A program made the position numbers and the translations under genes. The notes under the pieces are model-generated. The model saw only the letters and a program-made list of their open reading frames with translations, was not told the origin of the DNA and made no database searches. DNA of 5,283 bases from Desulfobacula sp. (GTDB lineage Bacteria; Desulfobacterota; Desulfobacteria; Desulfobacterales; Desulfobacteraceae), in contig JAOZRF010000232.1 in NCBI GenBank assembly GCA_029940245.1, positions 1 to 5,283 on the forward strand, given 5' to 3'. Shown here piece after piece: positions 5,281 through 5,283 of this stretch. Numbering within the stretch: position 1 is the first letter of the stretch; each line of letters opens with the position of its first letter.

Positions 5281-5283
5281 CCG

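Overview
The window suggests an anaerobic, probably sulfate-reducing deltaproteobacterium (Desulfobacteraceae-like: Desulfobacter, Desulfobacula, Desulfotignum). This is an inference from moderate GC with AT-rich intergenic DNA, a complete TRAP transporter, and an N-terminal fragment of the CbrA-type fusion of a sodium:solute symporter with a histidine kinase. No rRNA, tRNA, intact transposase or CRISPR array is visible.

Layout. Positions 1-151 are AT-rich and non-coding, with a 13-bp direct repeat and a weak promoter candidate. One plus-strand gene (152-418) encodes an unrecognised 88-aa charged protein. Everything else is on the minus strand and reads right to left as one compact gene train: dctP (TRAP solute-binding protein, 5173-4193), a 77-nt gap holding a perfect 11-bp hairpin, dctQ (4115-3636), dctM (3646-2366, overlapping dctQ by 11 bp), panB (2353-1442, 12 nt after dctM), a two-helix small membrane protein (1429-1178), and the 5' part of a symporter-type sensor gene (1133-630). 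A possible promoter lies upstream of dctP, near the right edge.

How the genes may work together. DctPQM is a sodium-driven, binding-protein-dependent importer. The binding protein keeps the conserved arginines and asparagine used by the family to hold a carboxylate, so the cargo is probably an organic acid. PanB makes ketopantoate from 2-oxoisovalerate and is co-directional with the transporter, an unusual pairing that may link uptake of a 2-oxo acid or pantoate-like acid to coenzyme A synthesis. The small membrane protein and the symporter/kinase gene look like a sensor module placed after the transporter.

The most interesting spot is 419-690. The symporter/kinase gene is broken after about 154 recognisable residues. 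Its probable 3' end, a 20-residue tail resembling the last helix of a receiver domain, survives at 419-490 and abuts the end of the small plus-strand gene. Between the two remnants, most of the gene is missing, and a 145-bp hairpin-rich segment (494-638) sits there, bounded by imperfect 12-13 bp direct repeats. This looks like a deletion scar holding a small mobile or dispersed repeat.
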